Below, in pieces: positions 35,961 to 47,116 of a stretch of DNA of 64,000 nucleotides. Positions within the stretch are counted from its first letter, which is position 1, and every line of letters begins with the position of its first letter. The notes under the pieces were generated by a model. It made no database searches. It was not told the DNA's origin and was given only the letters and a program-made list of their open reading frames with translations. This DNA comes from Tetracentron sinense. Lineage: Eukaryota > Streptophyta > Magnoliopsida > Trochodendrales > Trochodendraceae. The position numbers and the translations under genes were made by a program. The stretch lies in the NCBI GenBank assembly GCA_015143295.1, contig CM026570.1:24559250-24623249 (forward strand), given 5' to 3'.

Positions 35961-36394
35961 GTTCCATGGCATCCCAAACGGTTGGTACCCATTTTGGGAA
36001 GCTCTTGGGTGAAGCTTATAAGGCTGCGTGTGAGGTTTGCATGTTTGTCGTGTGTGTGTCTGCATGTTGGGTGTGAGTGTGTGTTTCCTTTCTTTGCCTT
36101 CTGTAATCACCTTCTGGTGTTATTGAGTACACAAAAAAAAAATTATGCTCAAGGGATTAGAAAGAAAATTTGAATTTGCTGTAGACTCTATTCACCCCTC
36201 CTCTAGGGTCAATATGGGCAACAATATAACCTTGTTTTTAAAAAAAAAATAATTAACCCTAAGGGTTACAAATTTTTTAATAAAATTGGTGAATAAAAAT
36301 CTATTGCAAAAGATAAAGACCATGTATAGAAAGGCTTTAAGAAGTCCCAGCCATAGGAACACCCTTTGGCGCGGGGGGGGGGGGGGGGAAGCAT
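35961..36394. other. No gene seen
   Basis: GT-rich sequence at 36,020-36,085, an A run near 36,132 and a T/A run near 36,238. A tract of 16 G lies at 36,373-36,388. Confidence 0.45.
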
Positions 36395-36664
36395 TACAAA
36401 TAGTAGAATTGAGGGCAAACTGGGTGGCATTATGAGCGGCCGAGTTTGTAGTTTGAGGAGCAAACAACGCCCTAGAGCATCTAAGCCAAAGCCGCTTGAT
36501 GTCTTCCACGATTGCATAAATCTCCTAGTAGGGAGTAGCCACATGATCCAGTAAGAGATCAATAACTTCCTTGGAGTTGGATTCAACGATAACGTGGTCC
36601 CAATGATTTGCAACAATTGCTTCAAAGCCCAAAAGAATTGCTTCAGCCTCCGCTATTCGGTTGA
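36395..36664 (-). pseudogene. Retroelement RNase H (RVT_3-type) fragment
   Basis: On the minus strand the frame reads like the RNase H-like domain found in plant LINEs and their relatives: AEAEAILLGFEAI, then VIVESNSKEVIDLL, then a VEDIKRLWLRCSRALFA stretch and NSAAHNATQFAL. It is short, carries an in-frame stop and has no reverse transcriptase next to it. The 16-G tract at its downstream end falls in what was coding sequence. Confidence 0.65.
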
Positions 36665-36741
36665 TCCCCCACAAAGGGTTTTGTGCGGTTACAAATTCTT
36701 AACTAGAGTTAAAATTTTCATATATATTTATATATATAAAT

Positions 36742-37812
36742 GGGTTAATTCCATATCAGAACCTAAGTTATCTTTAAATGACAAATAAGTGCTTACTTTA
36801 AAAAGATTTCCTTTCACAGACCCAATGTTTCAAGATTTGGACAAACAGGGACCTACAGTCTAATTCGGTTAACAGCCGTGAGTAATCTGATTTTAATGCC
36901 AAAAATACCCTTAGTCATCATTGACTAATGGGTCTTGGTCCTAACATGTATACCTATAGTCTTTACGGTTATAACCGGACTTGAGGGTCCGGTTACACCC
37001 TTAAGGTTGCCATGTGTCCTTTTTGATACTCCTTAACTGTGGTTAGGATTCACCGACCATGGGGTACACCCACCGAAGTCCGATTACACCCTTGAGGTCA
37101 CCACGTGTCCCTTTTGATACTCTTAACTGTGGTTTGAATTCACCCGCCCTAGGGTACACCCACCTATCTTAGGTTAAAAAAAAACATTTTTTAAACCGTC
37201 GTTAGAAAAAGTATTATTAAAATAATTTTTTTTTTTTTTCTAAAACCATTAATACCTAACCCTAGGGATGGGTGAATCTTAACTACTATTAAAGGGTGTC
37301 AAAAGGGACACATGATGACCTGGATAAAAGGACCTATGGTGACCTGGATAAAAGGACCTATGGTCATATTTAATATATCTTGTGATGTTTTTAATGAGCT
37401 TTTGCTAAAGGAATGAATTAAATCCTCTACGGTTATGGGGGAGTCCACCTACACTCCCACGGTCACCATGGGTGGGTGAACCCTAGGAGTGGGTGAATCT
37501 GAACCACAATTAAGGGGTGTCAAAGGGGACACGTGGCCACATCAAAGGGTGAGGCAAATCTGGTTACGGTTAGAGGATTTGACTCGAAAGACTATATGTA
37601 TATACATGTTAGGATCAAGACCCATTAGTCAATGATGACTAAGGGTATTTTTGGTAATAGAATTAATATTACTCACGGTTGTTAACCAAATTAGACTGTA
37701 GGTCCTTATTTGTCTAAATTTTGAAACATTGGGTCTGTGAAAAGAAATCTTTTTAAAGTAGGCACTTATTTGTCATTTTAAGATAACTTAGGTTTTGATA
37801 TGGAATTAACCA
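36742..37812. mobile_element. Mutator-type element with ~220-bp inverted arms
   Basis: The left arm (36,742-36,962) begins GGGTTAATTCCATATCAGAA, and the right arm (37,590-37,812) is its inverted copy at about 90% identity. The 9-bp flanks TATATAAAT (36,733-36,741) and TATAAAAAT (37,813-37,821) agree at eight of nine positions. Long arms plus a 9-bp duplication indicate a Mutator-like element. Its centre (36,963-37,589) is filled by another repeat family. No transposase frame is seen. Confidence 0.8.
36963..37589. mobile_element. Repeat-rich insert within the Mutator-type element
   Basis: It contains several direct and inverted copies of GGTTA-CACCC / GGGTGAATC phrases and of GACACGTGGC-like phrases, the same family as the MITE at 18,191-18,584. 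The copies near 37,010-37,110 and 37,080-37,170 are side by side. It probably represents one or more insertions into the centre of the outer element. Its own ends are not certain. Confidence 0.55.
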
Positions 37813-37821
37813 TATAAAAAT

Positions 37822-38308
37822 CAAGATTATATAGATGGTTGAGCCTAAAGGTTAGTGAATACTAACCACGATTAATAGGGATTTAAAGGGACACTTGTTT
37901 GAACTGTGGTTGCGATTGAACTCTCCCCTGAGTTCAATCATAATTGACTGTGATCCTATCTCCATTATTTTAAAAAGTTCCTCGGACAATAAAAATCTGC
38001 CACCATTACATTTTAAGCTCCGCTCATGTTTCAAGCGGAGCTCAGGCTCTTATTTAAACCCTTTTCTGAATGATGAAACGAGTCGAGTGTTTGGACATTT
38101 TAGAGAAAAAAGCATTAGTACTAGCGGAACCCCTCTCGAGTGCCGTTGAAGACGTTTTCTCAATTTCATCTTCCTTTCCCATTTCTTCTCCTGCCCCCTC
38201 GTCCTTATTGCCGCTGATAGGGCTCAATCTCTCTCTGAATTACTTTCAAACAATTACGATTGAAAAATTGAAGGAGAACGATTTTCTGCGCAAAATTTGC
38301 AGAAGAAA
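37822..38308 (+). promoter_or_regulatory. Upstream region of the aspartic protease gene
   Basis: Bases 37,830-37,900 still resemble the GGTGAATC/GGGACAC MITE family. From about 37,960 the sequence becomes less AT-rich. A perfect 9-bp hairpin (AGCTCCGCT / AGCGGAGCT) lies at 38,016-38,042, followed by a TATA-like box TATTTAAA at 38,051-38,058 and a pyrimidine-rich leader, 251 bp before the chosen ATG. Confidence 0.45.
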
Positions 38309-38529
38309 ATGGCCATGGAAATCGGAAGATTGATATTTGTTCAATTAATTTTGATTTTCTTGTTCGTCTCCATAGTCTCTGCAAACGGTGTTTTTAGGGT
38401 GCAGCACAGATTTGCGGGTTTGGAGCCATCGCTGAAAGACCTCAAGGCCCATGATGATCGCCGCCATAATCGAATTCTCGCCGGCGTTGATTTTCCGATG
38501 GGTGGAAACGGCCATCCGACTGATGCAGG
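38309..38529 (+). CDS. Aspartic protease (family A1), exon 1
   Basis: Encodes the first 73 residues and two bases of the next codon. The start MAMEIGRL is chosen because its context (AAAATGGCC) is strong and no earlier ATG is in frame. Residues about 5-27 form a signal peptide (LIFVQLILIFLFVSIVSA). The propeptide then reads FRVQHRFAGLEPSLKDLKAH and RRHNRILAGVDFPMGGNGHP, which closely fits the start of plant aspartic protease-like proteins of the Arabidopsis A36/A39 group. The exon ends in GATGCAGG before the donor GTCTGT, phase 2. The completed glycine codon continues exactly into LYFAKIGIGTP of exon 2 at 63,014. The group is known as secreted or GPI-anchored enzymes active in pollen and other tissues. 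That role is from family, not from this sequence. Confidence 0.88.
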
Positions 38530-39116
38530 GTCTGTTATTCACCATTTTCATAGTTTCCCTTATTTTGTTTGTATTAGTTTATAAAGGGTTTTGCATGTGA
38601 TTTTGTTTTATTCTAGGTATATTTGAGTTCTTGAGAAAAGATTGTGTTGGTTTCTCTTTTTTGAGAATGAATTTTGTGGAAATTATATTGACTTATAGTA
38701 GATCATTAGGGCATTTATTTTTTTAATTTTGAATTTTATTTACGTAAGGGCATTTGGTGGCACAAATCCTTCTATTTTTTGAGTTGCTCCATTTGTAATG
38801 AGCCAATTGTGAATGGTCCTGATTGCAGTTGTTTCAGTTCATACTGATGGTCTGTTTGGTATGCCCTGTGAAAAGTATACTTATTTCAAATCAAATGTTT
38901 GTGCTTGTTGGTTGATCAAAAAAATATGAATTAAATGATCTATTATTTTTAAGAGAGAGAAAAAATGGATAGCGAGAAAGATGAATGTAGAATGATAAAT
39001 TAGTAGAGGAAGTACACGAATAAAAATAATATATACGGAATAAATGAAAAAAATAATAATGTTATTTATACGAGACATCCAAAGTTCCTTTGGTGAATGA
39101 CCCAATGGGTTGACAT

Positions 39117-39464
39117 CTCTGTAACAAAAAACTCCATTTTTTTCAAAAAATCGCGGATTATTCGCGCATTTTTGTTTTGCCGAATTATTCGCAAATTATT
39201 GGATTCCCGAAGTATTGGCAAATTATTTGTGAATTTTCCGAATTTTCCTGATTATTCCCGAATTTTTTGAATTATTCCCGAATTATTTTCACAAACTTGG
39301 CAAAAAACGACTTATTTTGTATATTTTTTAATCAAATTTTTTGGTATATTTTTATATTTATTAATTTATTTTTTATTTATTCCGAATATTTACTGAGTTT
39401 TTCCCAAATTTTTTTAAACTTGACCTCTGCCGAATTATTCCCGAACCCCGACTTTGTCACTATG
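39117..39464. mobile_element. hAT-type MITE, 348 bp
   Basis: A perfect 8-bp duplication, GTTGACAT, flanks it (39,109-39,116 and 39,465-39,472). The ends CTCTGTAACAAA and (backwards) CATAGTGACAAA are weakly inverted and recall those of the MITE at 13,790 (TGTTACAAA). The interior repeats GAATTATTCCCGAA-like phrases. Confidence 0.75.
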
Positions 39465-39689
39465 GTTGACATAAGTCAGTTCTAAGTGAATCCACCAGAT
39501 TTTTAATTAAATTAGAGAGATTAAGAAAAGCATTTAAATGACACTATATGATGGGCTTTAGCATCAAATCATCATCATCATATCCTTATCTCAGATATTA
39601 TGTGTGAATTTTGGAGGCACATGAAACAATCTTTTGCCATCTTCCATCTTCTATTTTGAAGGTGATCACATGTGAGAATTTTGTCTAGA

Positions 39690-40500
39690 GCGGCCGACCA
39701 GGGAAAAAAAGCAAATTTGGATGAAATTTTCTGGTTTCACACTTGCTTATGTGGGAAGGGATCTCCTTGAAGTACTCTAGAGGCCTTGTAGAGAGAACCT
39801 ACTGAAAACTGGTCCTTGCTATCACAAGACAAAATTCTAACATCTCCAAGATGAGGTAGAATATTAGTGAAGTGGAGGCACTCCAACAAACTAGATACGT
39901 TGTCGAACTCCCAATCCTGAAAGTTGCGTCTAAACCTCGAACACCAAGATATATTGTTATCCACTCTCTCAAAGCAAGATTCCACTGAGACATTCCTGCC
40001 TTCTGCTATTGACCACAAACCTCTAAATTCTTCTTTTAGAGAGAGGTGGCCACACCATTTGTCTGACCAAAATTTAACCTCGTATCCAGAACCTACTTTG
40101 AATGATATATGTCTAGAAAAAACCTGCCAACTTTTTATGATGCCTTTCCAAAGGCCACATCCGTGGGATGGACGGGTTTGGGATTCCATCTCAAAGCCTC
40201 TCCGTATTTATGAAAAATCGATTTTCTCCACGATGACTTCCTTTCGGTGCCAAACATCCACAACCATTTACCTAGAAGGACTTTATTCCACTCCACTAAA
40301 GGGCGAATACCCTAACCCCCCTTCCTCGAATGGGAGACAAATAGTCTTCCAATCCACCAAATTATATTTCTTGGGGCCATCTCTATCATTCCATAAGAAA
40401 TTGCGTTGAATTCTTTCCACAACTTTAGCCACTGCAGATGGGATGATGAAAAGTGAAAGAATATAAATCCGTAAGTTGTTAATAGCCTAACACTCTACTC
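39690..40500 (-). mobile_element. LINE fragment (3' part of ORF2)
   Basis: The minus-strand frame from 40,189 reads like the segment between reverse transcriptase and the C-terminal zinc-binding domain of plant LINEs (GLWKGIIKSWQVFSRHISFK, then VKFWSDKWCG). Diverged RT-thumb-like sequence continues to about 40,480. The 5' part is missing, as usual for truncated LINE copies, and the frame is interrupted. Confidence 0.75.
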
Positions 40501-41609
40501 CATAAAGCAGAGCTAGAGGCAACACTTTATTTCTAGCAACATGTTAAAATAAGTGTTAAATTACGTTTAATACTGCCTCCTCATCTATTGTCCATATTCT
40601 TCTACCATTCGTTGGTTCAAATGGTCTTACCATATAGTATTGACAATGAATCTCATAACATTCTTGCCCCATGTATTTTTCTTTTGATAGAGGTACCTCA
40701 TTTTTTATTGGTTGTAGGTGGTAGAGGTATACCTCCTTTTTTATTGTTTGTAAGCGGTAGAGGTACATCTCTGTGTGAGTATATATGAGTGAATCTCTAT
40801 TTGATGGGATCCATTTTGGGTATCACAAACATGCTCTTTACGCCTAATTGTCACCCCCAGTCTCAATGTGGATTTGTTGTGCAATTCATAAAGGGTTAGG
40901 ATTAATTTTGCTTTATTAAAAAATTAATTAAAACAACTCATGAAATTAGGCAACAATGGTACAAAGATTTCTTGTGGAATGGTAGGGAGAATGCTAGTAA
41001 GTGTCATTTGGTTGATTAGAATCAGTGTTCAAAAACTCGAGAACTCGACTGGAAAGTTAGCTGGGTAGAGTAACTCAGAAAACTTGAAAAAACTAGACTC
41101 GTCTGACTCGGAAATATATATATATATATATTATCAAACATAGATTAAAAAAAAGCTAACATTTCAATAAGAGTATCATCAAATAACCAACATTCAAGAT
41201 AAGTATTAAACATTCAAAGAAATCAGCATGTATGACTTAGAAAAAATCAGCAACTGTAAAGTGCTATGATGCCATCCTATTCGAGGGGGGGGGGGGGGGG
41301 GATATACCCCTAGCCAAAAGCATCTACCAATTAGTAACAAGAGATAGCCGACGCAAAAGCATAAATCCATCATTCTAATGAGAAGTACACTTCATACCTC
41401 TTAGACCTCTACCTCTCCTATCTGTCTGGATAAAGGGGATAGGATGGGTAGAAGCTTATTCATTCAGTCTCAAAGCGCGAATTCTCAAACGAGCATGAAA
41501 AACCAAGGAAATATGATACCCCAGATATATGCGGAAAGGGGAGTCGTTATAGGGTGTAAGACATAGTCGAGTATCTTTAATCTCAATGAGATAGATCATA
41601 AACCAGAGT
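40501..41609. other. Intronic, no gene seen
   Basis: Three short repeats of a GGTAGAGGTA phrase lie at 40,690-40,765, a TA microsatellite at 41,117-41,130, and a run of 17 G at 41,285-41,301. Otherwise unrecognised. Confidence 0.45.
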
Positions 41610-41840
41610 CAGTGCCTTTTGACATTAACCATGTCGACGATTTTGGACAAGAGGGGGTTAGGTTGGATTGTTCTCACTCTAAGGCAGATTAAGGGGGTAT
41701 CTGAGCAGGTCTTGGGCAAAATTGAGGGATTCGAGAAATTCTTGCGGCTATCCTTCGAGGGCCACGAGGAGGAGGTGAAGGGCTTATTCCAAAGCGTCTA
41801 AAACAAAAGTCGAGTCAGGGGTTAGTTCTAAATTTATAAA

Positions 41841-44800
41841 TGTTGTAATGGGTCATCTAAATAAGCCCATCTCAGCTTTATTATTTAGTTACTTTATTAT
41901 GTTTTAGTGTCTATTGTCGTTTATGTAATTAAGGGCATTTATGTCCTTTTATTTTGTTAGTAATATAAAAGAAGAATTAAAAGGATGGAGAAATTAATTT
42001 TCCATACCCTATATCCCTTCTTCATCTTCCACTCTCTCTCTTACACAAACCCTAATTTACTATTCCTAATTTTCTACTTGGTATCAGAGTAAGAAATCAA
42101 GACCTCATTTTTTAATGGCACGAATAGTAATGTGAATAGTGTCACGTGAATAGTGCTGCATGAATAGTGCCGCGTGAATTGGGTATAGTTTAATATTTTT
42201 GGAGTTAGGGTTGATTTTATGCTAAGTTTTTGGGGTAAAGTTAATATTTCATGTTCTTGAATGATTTTATGAAAAAAAATTAGATTTACATAATTCGAGT
42301 TTTTAAAAGGTTTCTGGGGTTGTTGATGGACATCGAGATCTACTATGAATTATTAGATCTTGAGTTATAAATGTGCGGATTCATTGGTTTTAACAAAGAA
42401 ATAGTTTAGAGTTTTTTTGGTGATTTTGTGGGATTCCGGGAACCCTAAAGTTGTTCCGTAAGCTGTTTTTGTGAAAAAACAATCATATTTAACCTCCGCA
42501 AGAAGCGTTGACAGTGTTTATTGTTGCTATTTTTGTGCTGAAAAAGTTGCTATTGACCTAATTAGTATTTTTTTGTGGAAGAGGTGTTACCTTTTGAATT
42601 GTTGGAATTTTTTTGGTATTTTTTGTGGCGGTGTTTGATTGTATGAAGTTGAAAAACCTTGGTGGAAGGTTGTGAGTTGCTGATTTGTATAAATCAGAAT
42701 TGATTAGACCTTTAGTTGAAGCGTTGTTGGTGTTTGAGAGATCTGACTTATTTACTTGTTTGGTTTTTTAATCCCTAAGTAAGACGTATGTCTGTGATTG
42801 GTGGTATAAAGGAACATCTAAGCATGTAGATCAATACGCATAGTGCCTCCATTGCTGATATTACATTTTTTATGGAATCCTTTATTATGCTACCTCATTT
42901 TCAATAGTTTTTCTAAGGACACCCTTCCAGTATTTAAAGAGGAACTTGAGCGCTTCAGTCAGTTACTTTCACAGATGTAGTTATCTTCTAGATATCCCAC
43001 TTTCGTTGCTCAGACAGGTACTCATGCATCTGCCTATCAGGTATCTTCATTAACCTCACATGGGATTCCTTGGATCATTGATTCAGGAGCCTCATATCAT
43101 ATGTCTGGTACATCCACACTTTTTTCGTCTTATAACTCTTGGGTCATTTGAGAGTGAAAATAGCCGATAGTTCCTTTGTATCTGTGATTGAGAAAAGAAG
43201 CATCCATGTCACCCCTATTCTCTCATTGTCATCTGTATTACATGTTTCTGGGTTTTCTGTTAACCTCTTTCTGTTAGTAGTTTAACTAAGCATCTGCATT
43301 GTAGTGTAACATTTTTTCCATCTCATTGTGCATTTCAGGATCTAGTGACACAACGACACATTGAGAGTGGAGGTAAAGTGGATGGGCTTTACATCTTGGA
43401 TCAGGCTCCTACTCCTATCTTTAGTGCTTTTCAGTCCCGTAGTTCTATTAACAAAGACCAGATTTTTCTCTAGCATCGTCGGTCGGGTCACTTGTCGTTT
43501 CAGTATTTAAAAATTTTGTTTCCTCGTTTGTTTGAGTTTGTCAATTTACAAAGTTTGTGAATTGGTAAAACATATTCGTATTTCCTTTTTCCCTAGTGAC
43601 CAAAAAAAAAGTTCATTTCCGTTTGAAATTGTCCATTCAGATGTATAGGGACCCTCTCCCACTTTATCATTGTTTGGATTTCAATATTTTATTTCGTTTA
43701 TTGATGAGTATTCCCGCTACACTTGGTTGTACCTGTTGAAAACTTAAGATGAGGTGCCCAATACTATTCACACATTTCATAACATGATCGGAAATCAATT
43801 TGACAAGAATGTTAATATATTTCGCCCTGATCATAGTCGCGAATACCTTAAAGGATAACTCAAGAGCTTACTTTGCTAAACATGAAATTATTCATCAAAA
43901 CAGTTGTATATACACGCCACAACAAAATGGAGTTGCGGAACGAAAGAAAAGCCATTTGCTTGAGGTTGTTCGAAGTTTGTTATTATAGATGAAAGTTCAA
44001 AAAAAGTTTTGGTATGAGGCAATGCTTACAACAACGTATTTGATTAACCAAATCCCCTCTCGGGTTTTGGATTTCAAGTCTACACATCAGTTATTGCGTC
44101 CTGAGACTTCTTTTAGTTTTCCGCTTCGCATCTTTGATTGTACTTGCTTTCTTCATATCCTGGGTCCAAACTCTTTCTAAGTTGGATCCTAAGTCCACCA
44201 AATGCTGATTATTAGGAAACATTTGATCCTGTAGCTAAAATGAAAACAATCTGAATTCTTCTTTCAGTAGCAGCAAATCAGTCTTTGACTCTCTTTCAGC
44301 TGGATGTGAACACTTTTTTCCATAGAGATCTCCAAGAAGAAGTTTATATGGCTTTACCTCTTGAGTTTAATGTTCAGAATCAAAAGAGTAAAGTTTGGCA
44401 TTTGAAGAAGGTAATTTATGGCCTTAAACAGTCCCCTAGGGATTAGTTCGAAAGGTTTAGTGGAGCTGTGAAGAAGTTTGGGTATACTTAATGTCACTCA
44501 GATGATACGCTGTCTGTGAAGCATTTGGGAAACACAACTACTGTTGTAACTAGAGATAACCCAAGGGAGATACAGAATCTTAAGGATTTTCTGGCCAAAG
44601 AGTTTGTGATTAAAGATTTGGTTTTACTCAGGTATTTTCTTGAGAGTTAGGATTGAAGTTGCCCACTCAAGGAAATGCATCTTTATATCTCAAAGAAAAT
44701 ATATCCTTGATCTGTTGGAAGACACTGGAAAGTTTGGCTCGAAACCTATGGTAACTCCTATGGAAACTAATGTTAAGCTTGACTATGAGAGTGACGAGTT

Positions 44801-46757
44801 GCTTGAAGATGTTGGTATATTCCATAGACTTATTGGTAGGCTGATAATGATTTACTTATTCTTGACTCGTCCCGATATTGCTTATACAGTGAGTGTAATC
44901 AGTTAGTTAAGCACAGTCCTAGGACTATGATTCAAAATATCGGTATCAGTTGCTGTATCGGTAAGTCCATAACAGGATACGTATCGACGTATTGGATGGA
45001 TACGATAGAAAAAATCAAGAAATGTTGGGATACGCAATGAAAAACTTAGATACCTTGCATAAAATTTCTTTTAATGCAAATTTAATCTATTAACAAAATA
45101 AATGAACCCACCAAAAAAAAAAAAAAAACTAAATGAAAGTCTCCAATTATGTTTATAACCATACATATGAGATTTAAGAATTTTATAAGTTAAAAAAAGG
45201 CATGCATGCTATACTGATAAGAAGATATAAAAATACAAACCATAATCACTTAGCTAAGTATAAGAAAAAAAATTTAGATATTAAAACCTTATATTCAATG
45301 AGTTAAATAAGAATGTATTGGATTACAACCATAAATTTGAAGCTTAATGTAAGTCTTTTTATGCTGAATTGTTACACTATTAGTTGACTTTTTAACAATG
45401 TAGATGAAAATATTTTTTAAGACTAATATATGAGACTTTTTTTGCCAAACTATTGGGTTTTCGTAATTTTTGATATAATAAAGTTTATGAAATTTTGATA
45501 TTTGAGAAATACCTTATCATTTGAAAGTTGGAATTTTGACCTAGTCCTTAAAAGGTGGTAAAAAGAGGATTTTGTTCTTGAACTGAAAGTTGACTTTTTA
45601 TTCTTCAGGAATTTGAATTAAGATAATTTTTATTGAATTCAAATGGGGGATAACCTTATTTGCATATTAATATCTTAAGGAAAAGAAAATAATATTAATT
45701 TAAAATCATTTACTTAAATAATATTCTATATAATTAAGTTGTGCGTATCAGGCCTGTGCTGTGGATCCTAATGTAAATGGAAGGAGAGAAAAAAGTTAAT
45801 TGAAAAATTCTCTATATCGAGCCTGTATCGGTTTGATACGGGGGAGTTTTTTTTTTCAACGTACCACTGTACCAGTGTATGGGTAGCTCTAAACATGATA
45901 CGTATCGGCCTATATCGGTCGATACGTATCGATATTTTAAACCATGCCTAGGACTACACTGAGGCAGTGGATCGAATTTTAAGATACTTAAAGTCTACAC
46001 CAGGTCGAGGATTATTATTCAGGCGGAATGAACACTTAAAGGTTGAGGCATACACAAATGCTGATTGGGCTGGGTTAGTCATAGATCGTTGTTCTACGTC
46101 AGACTATTGCACCATGGTTGGTGGAAATTTGGTTACCTGGAGAAATAAGAAATAGTCTGAGTTGCACACTCTAGCGCTAAAGTAGAACACAAAACCATGG
46201 CTCATGGAGCCCATGAGTTATTGTGGATCAAAACCTTGATGACTTAACTGGGTTTCTTAAACCCATCGGAGATGACATTCTATTGTCATAATAGAGCTGA
46301 TATTAGCATTGCACATAACCCAGTGCTACATGACAGGACTAAACATATTGAGGTTGACGGACATTTCATAAGAGAGAAGATAGCTTCGAAAATAATTAGT
46401 CTTGTCTTTGTAAGAACAAAAGATCAGTTAACAGATGTTCTTACGTAGGCAGTTGCTTCATCACGTCATCATGGGCTTATTGCCAAACTTGGCATGCTGG
46501 ACATTTATGCCCCGCTTGAGGAGAAGTGTTGTAACGGGTCATCTAAATAAGCCCATCGCAACTTTATTACTTAGTTATTTTATTATGTTTTAGTGTCTAT
46601 TATCTTTTATGTAATCAAGAGCATTATGTCCTTTCATTTTGTTAGTAATATAAAAGAAGTACTAAATGGATGGAGAAATTAATTTTCCATACCCTATTTC
46701 CCTTCCTTCTACCTTCTCTCTTACACAAACCCTAGTTTACTATTCCTAATTTTCTAC
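41841..46757 (+). mobile_element. Ty1/copia element, decayed
   Basis: LTRs of about 235 bp are at 41,841-42,077 and 46,527-46,757. A Met-type primer site (TGGTATCAGAG) follows the first and a purine tract (GAGGAGAAG) precedes the second. The order of recognisable parts is gag remnant, protease (IPWIIDSGASYHMSG), integrase (NGVAERK), reverse transcriptase (FQLDVNTFFHRDL, VIYGLKQSPR) and RNase H (LRYLKSTPGRGLLF). It is badly broken, with more than ten interruptions. The LTRs differ by several per cent, suggesting a few million years. It appears to sit within the LINE and is itself split by a hAT-like element. The flanking 5-mers agree only partly. Confidence 0.9.
44926..45946 (-). mobile_element. 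hAT-like element, copy A (1.02 kb), inside the copia element
   Basis: The ends are TATGATTCAAAATATCGG and, read backwards, CATGGTTTAAAATATCGA. A perfect 8-bp duplication, CCTAGGAC, flanks it (44,918-44,925 and 45,947-45,954), lying within the copia polymerase region. About 280 bp at the right end match, inverted, the left end of copy C at 58,542, so it is drawn on the opposite strand. The subterminal parts are full of ATACGTATCGG phrases. The interior is AT-rich without a transposase frame. Confidence 0.85.
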
Positions 46758-47099
46758 TAGAAACTCATTAGGTTATGGGAGGATCGCAAAAATGGAGCTC
46801 AGGAGATTAGAGTGCAGTGTCAATAACATGAAATTGTCATAGTGGTGTGTCTATTACTCCTTGATTGGAAGGGACCGTCAGTATCATAAATGACGGGTTT
46901 TTATTTACTTTTCCCGGATCATTAGATGGTTGGGCCAACTGGGGAAATGAGTCCTGATAAAACAGTTTGTGACATCAAAGATGCTATCAATTCTTTGTAT
47001 TTAAGAAACTAAATTGGAACACATCCAAGATTTTCATGTTGGGGAAGTATGGGGTGGTCTGGTTTTGAAATGGTTAGCCATTCCTTCGATAGGTGTGTT

Positions 47100-47116
47100 G
47101 GGGGGGGGGGGGGGGG
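47100..47116. repeat. Poly-G tract (17 G) in the LINE
   Basis: Falls where the LINE endonuclease frame has a glycine-rich site (IGVLGG...GVLMIWD), so it is an expansion of a short GG stretch in former coding sequence. Confidence 0.9.
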
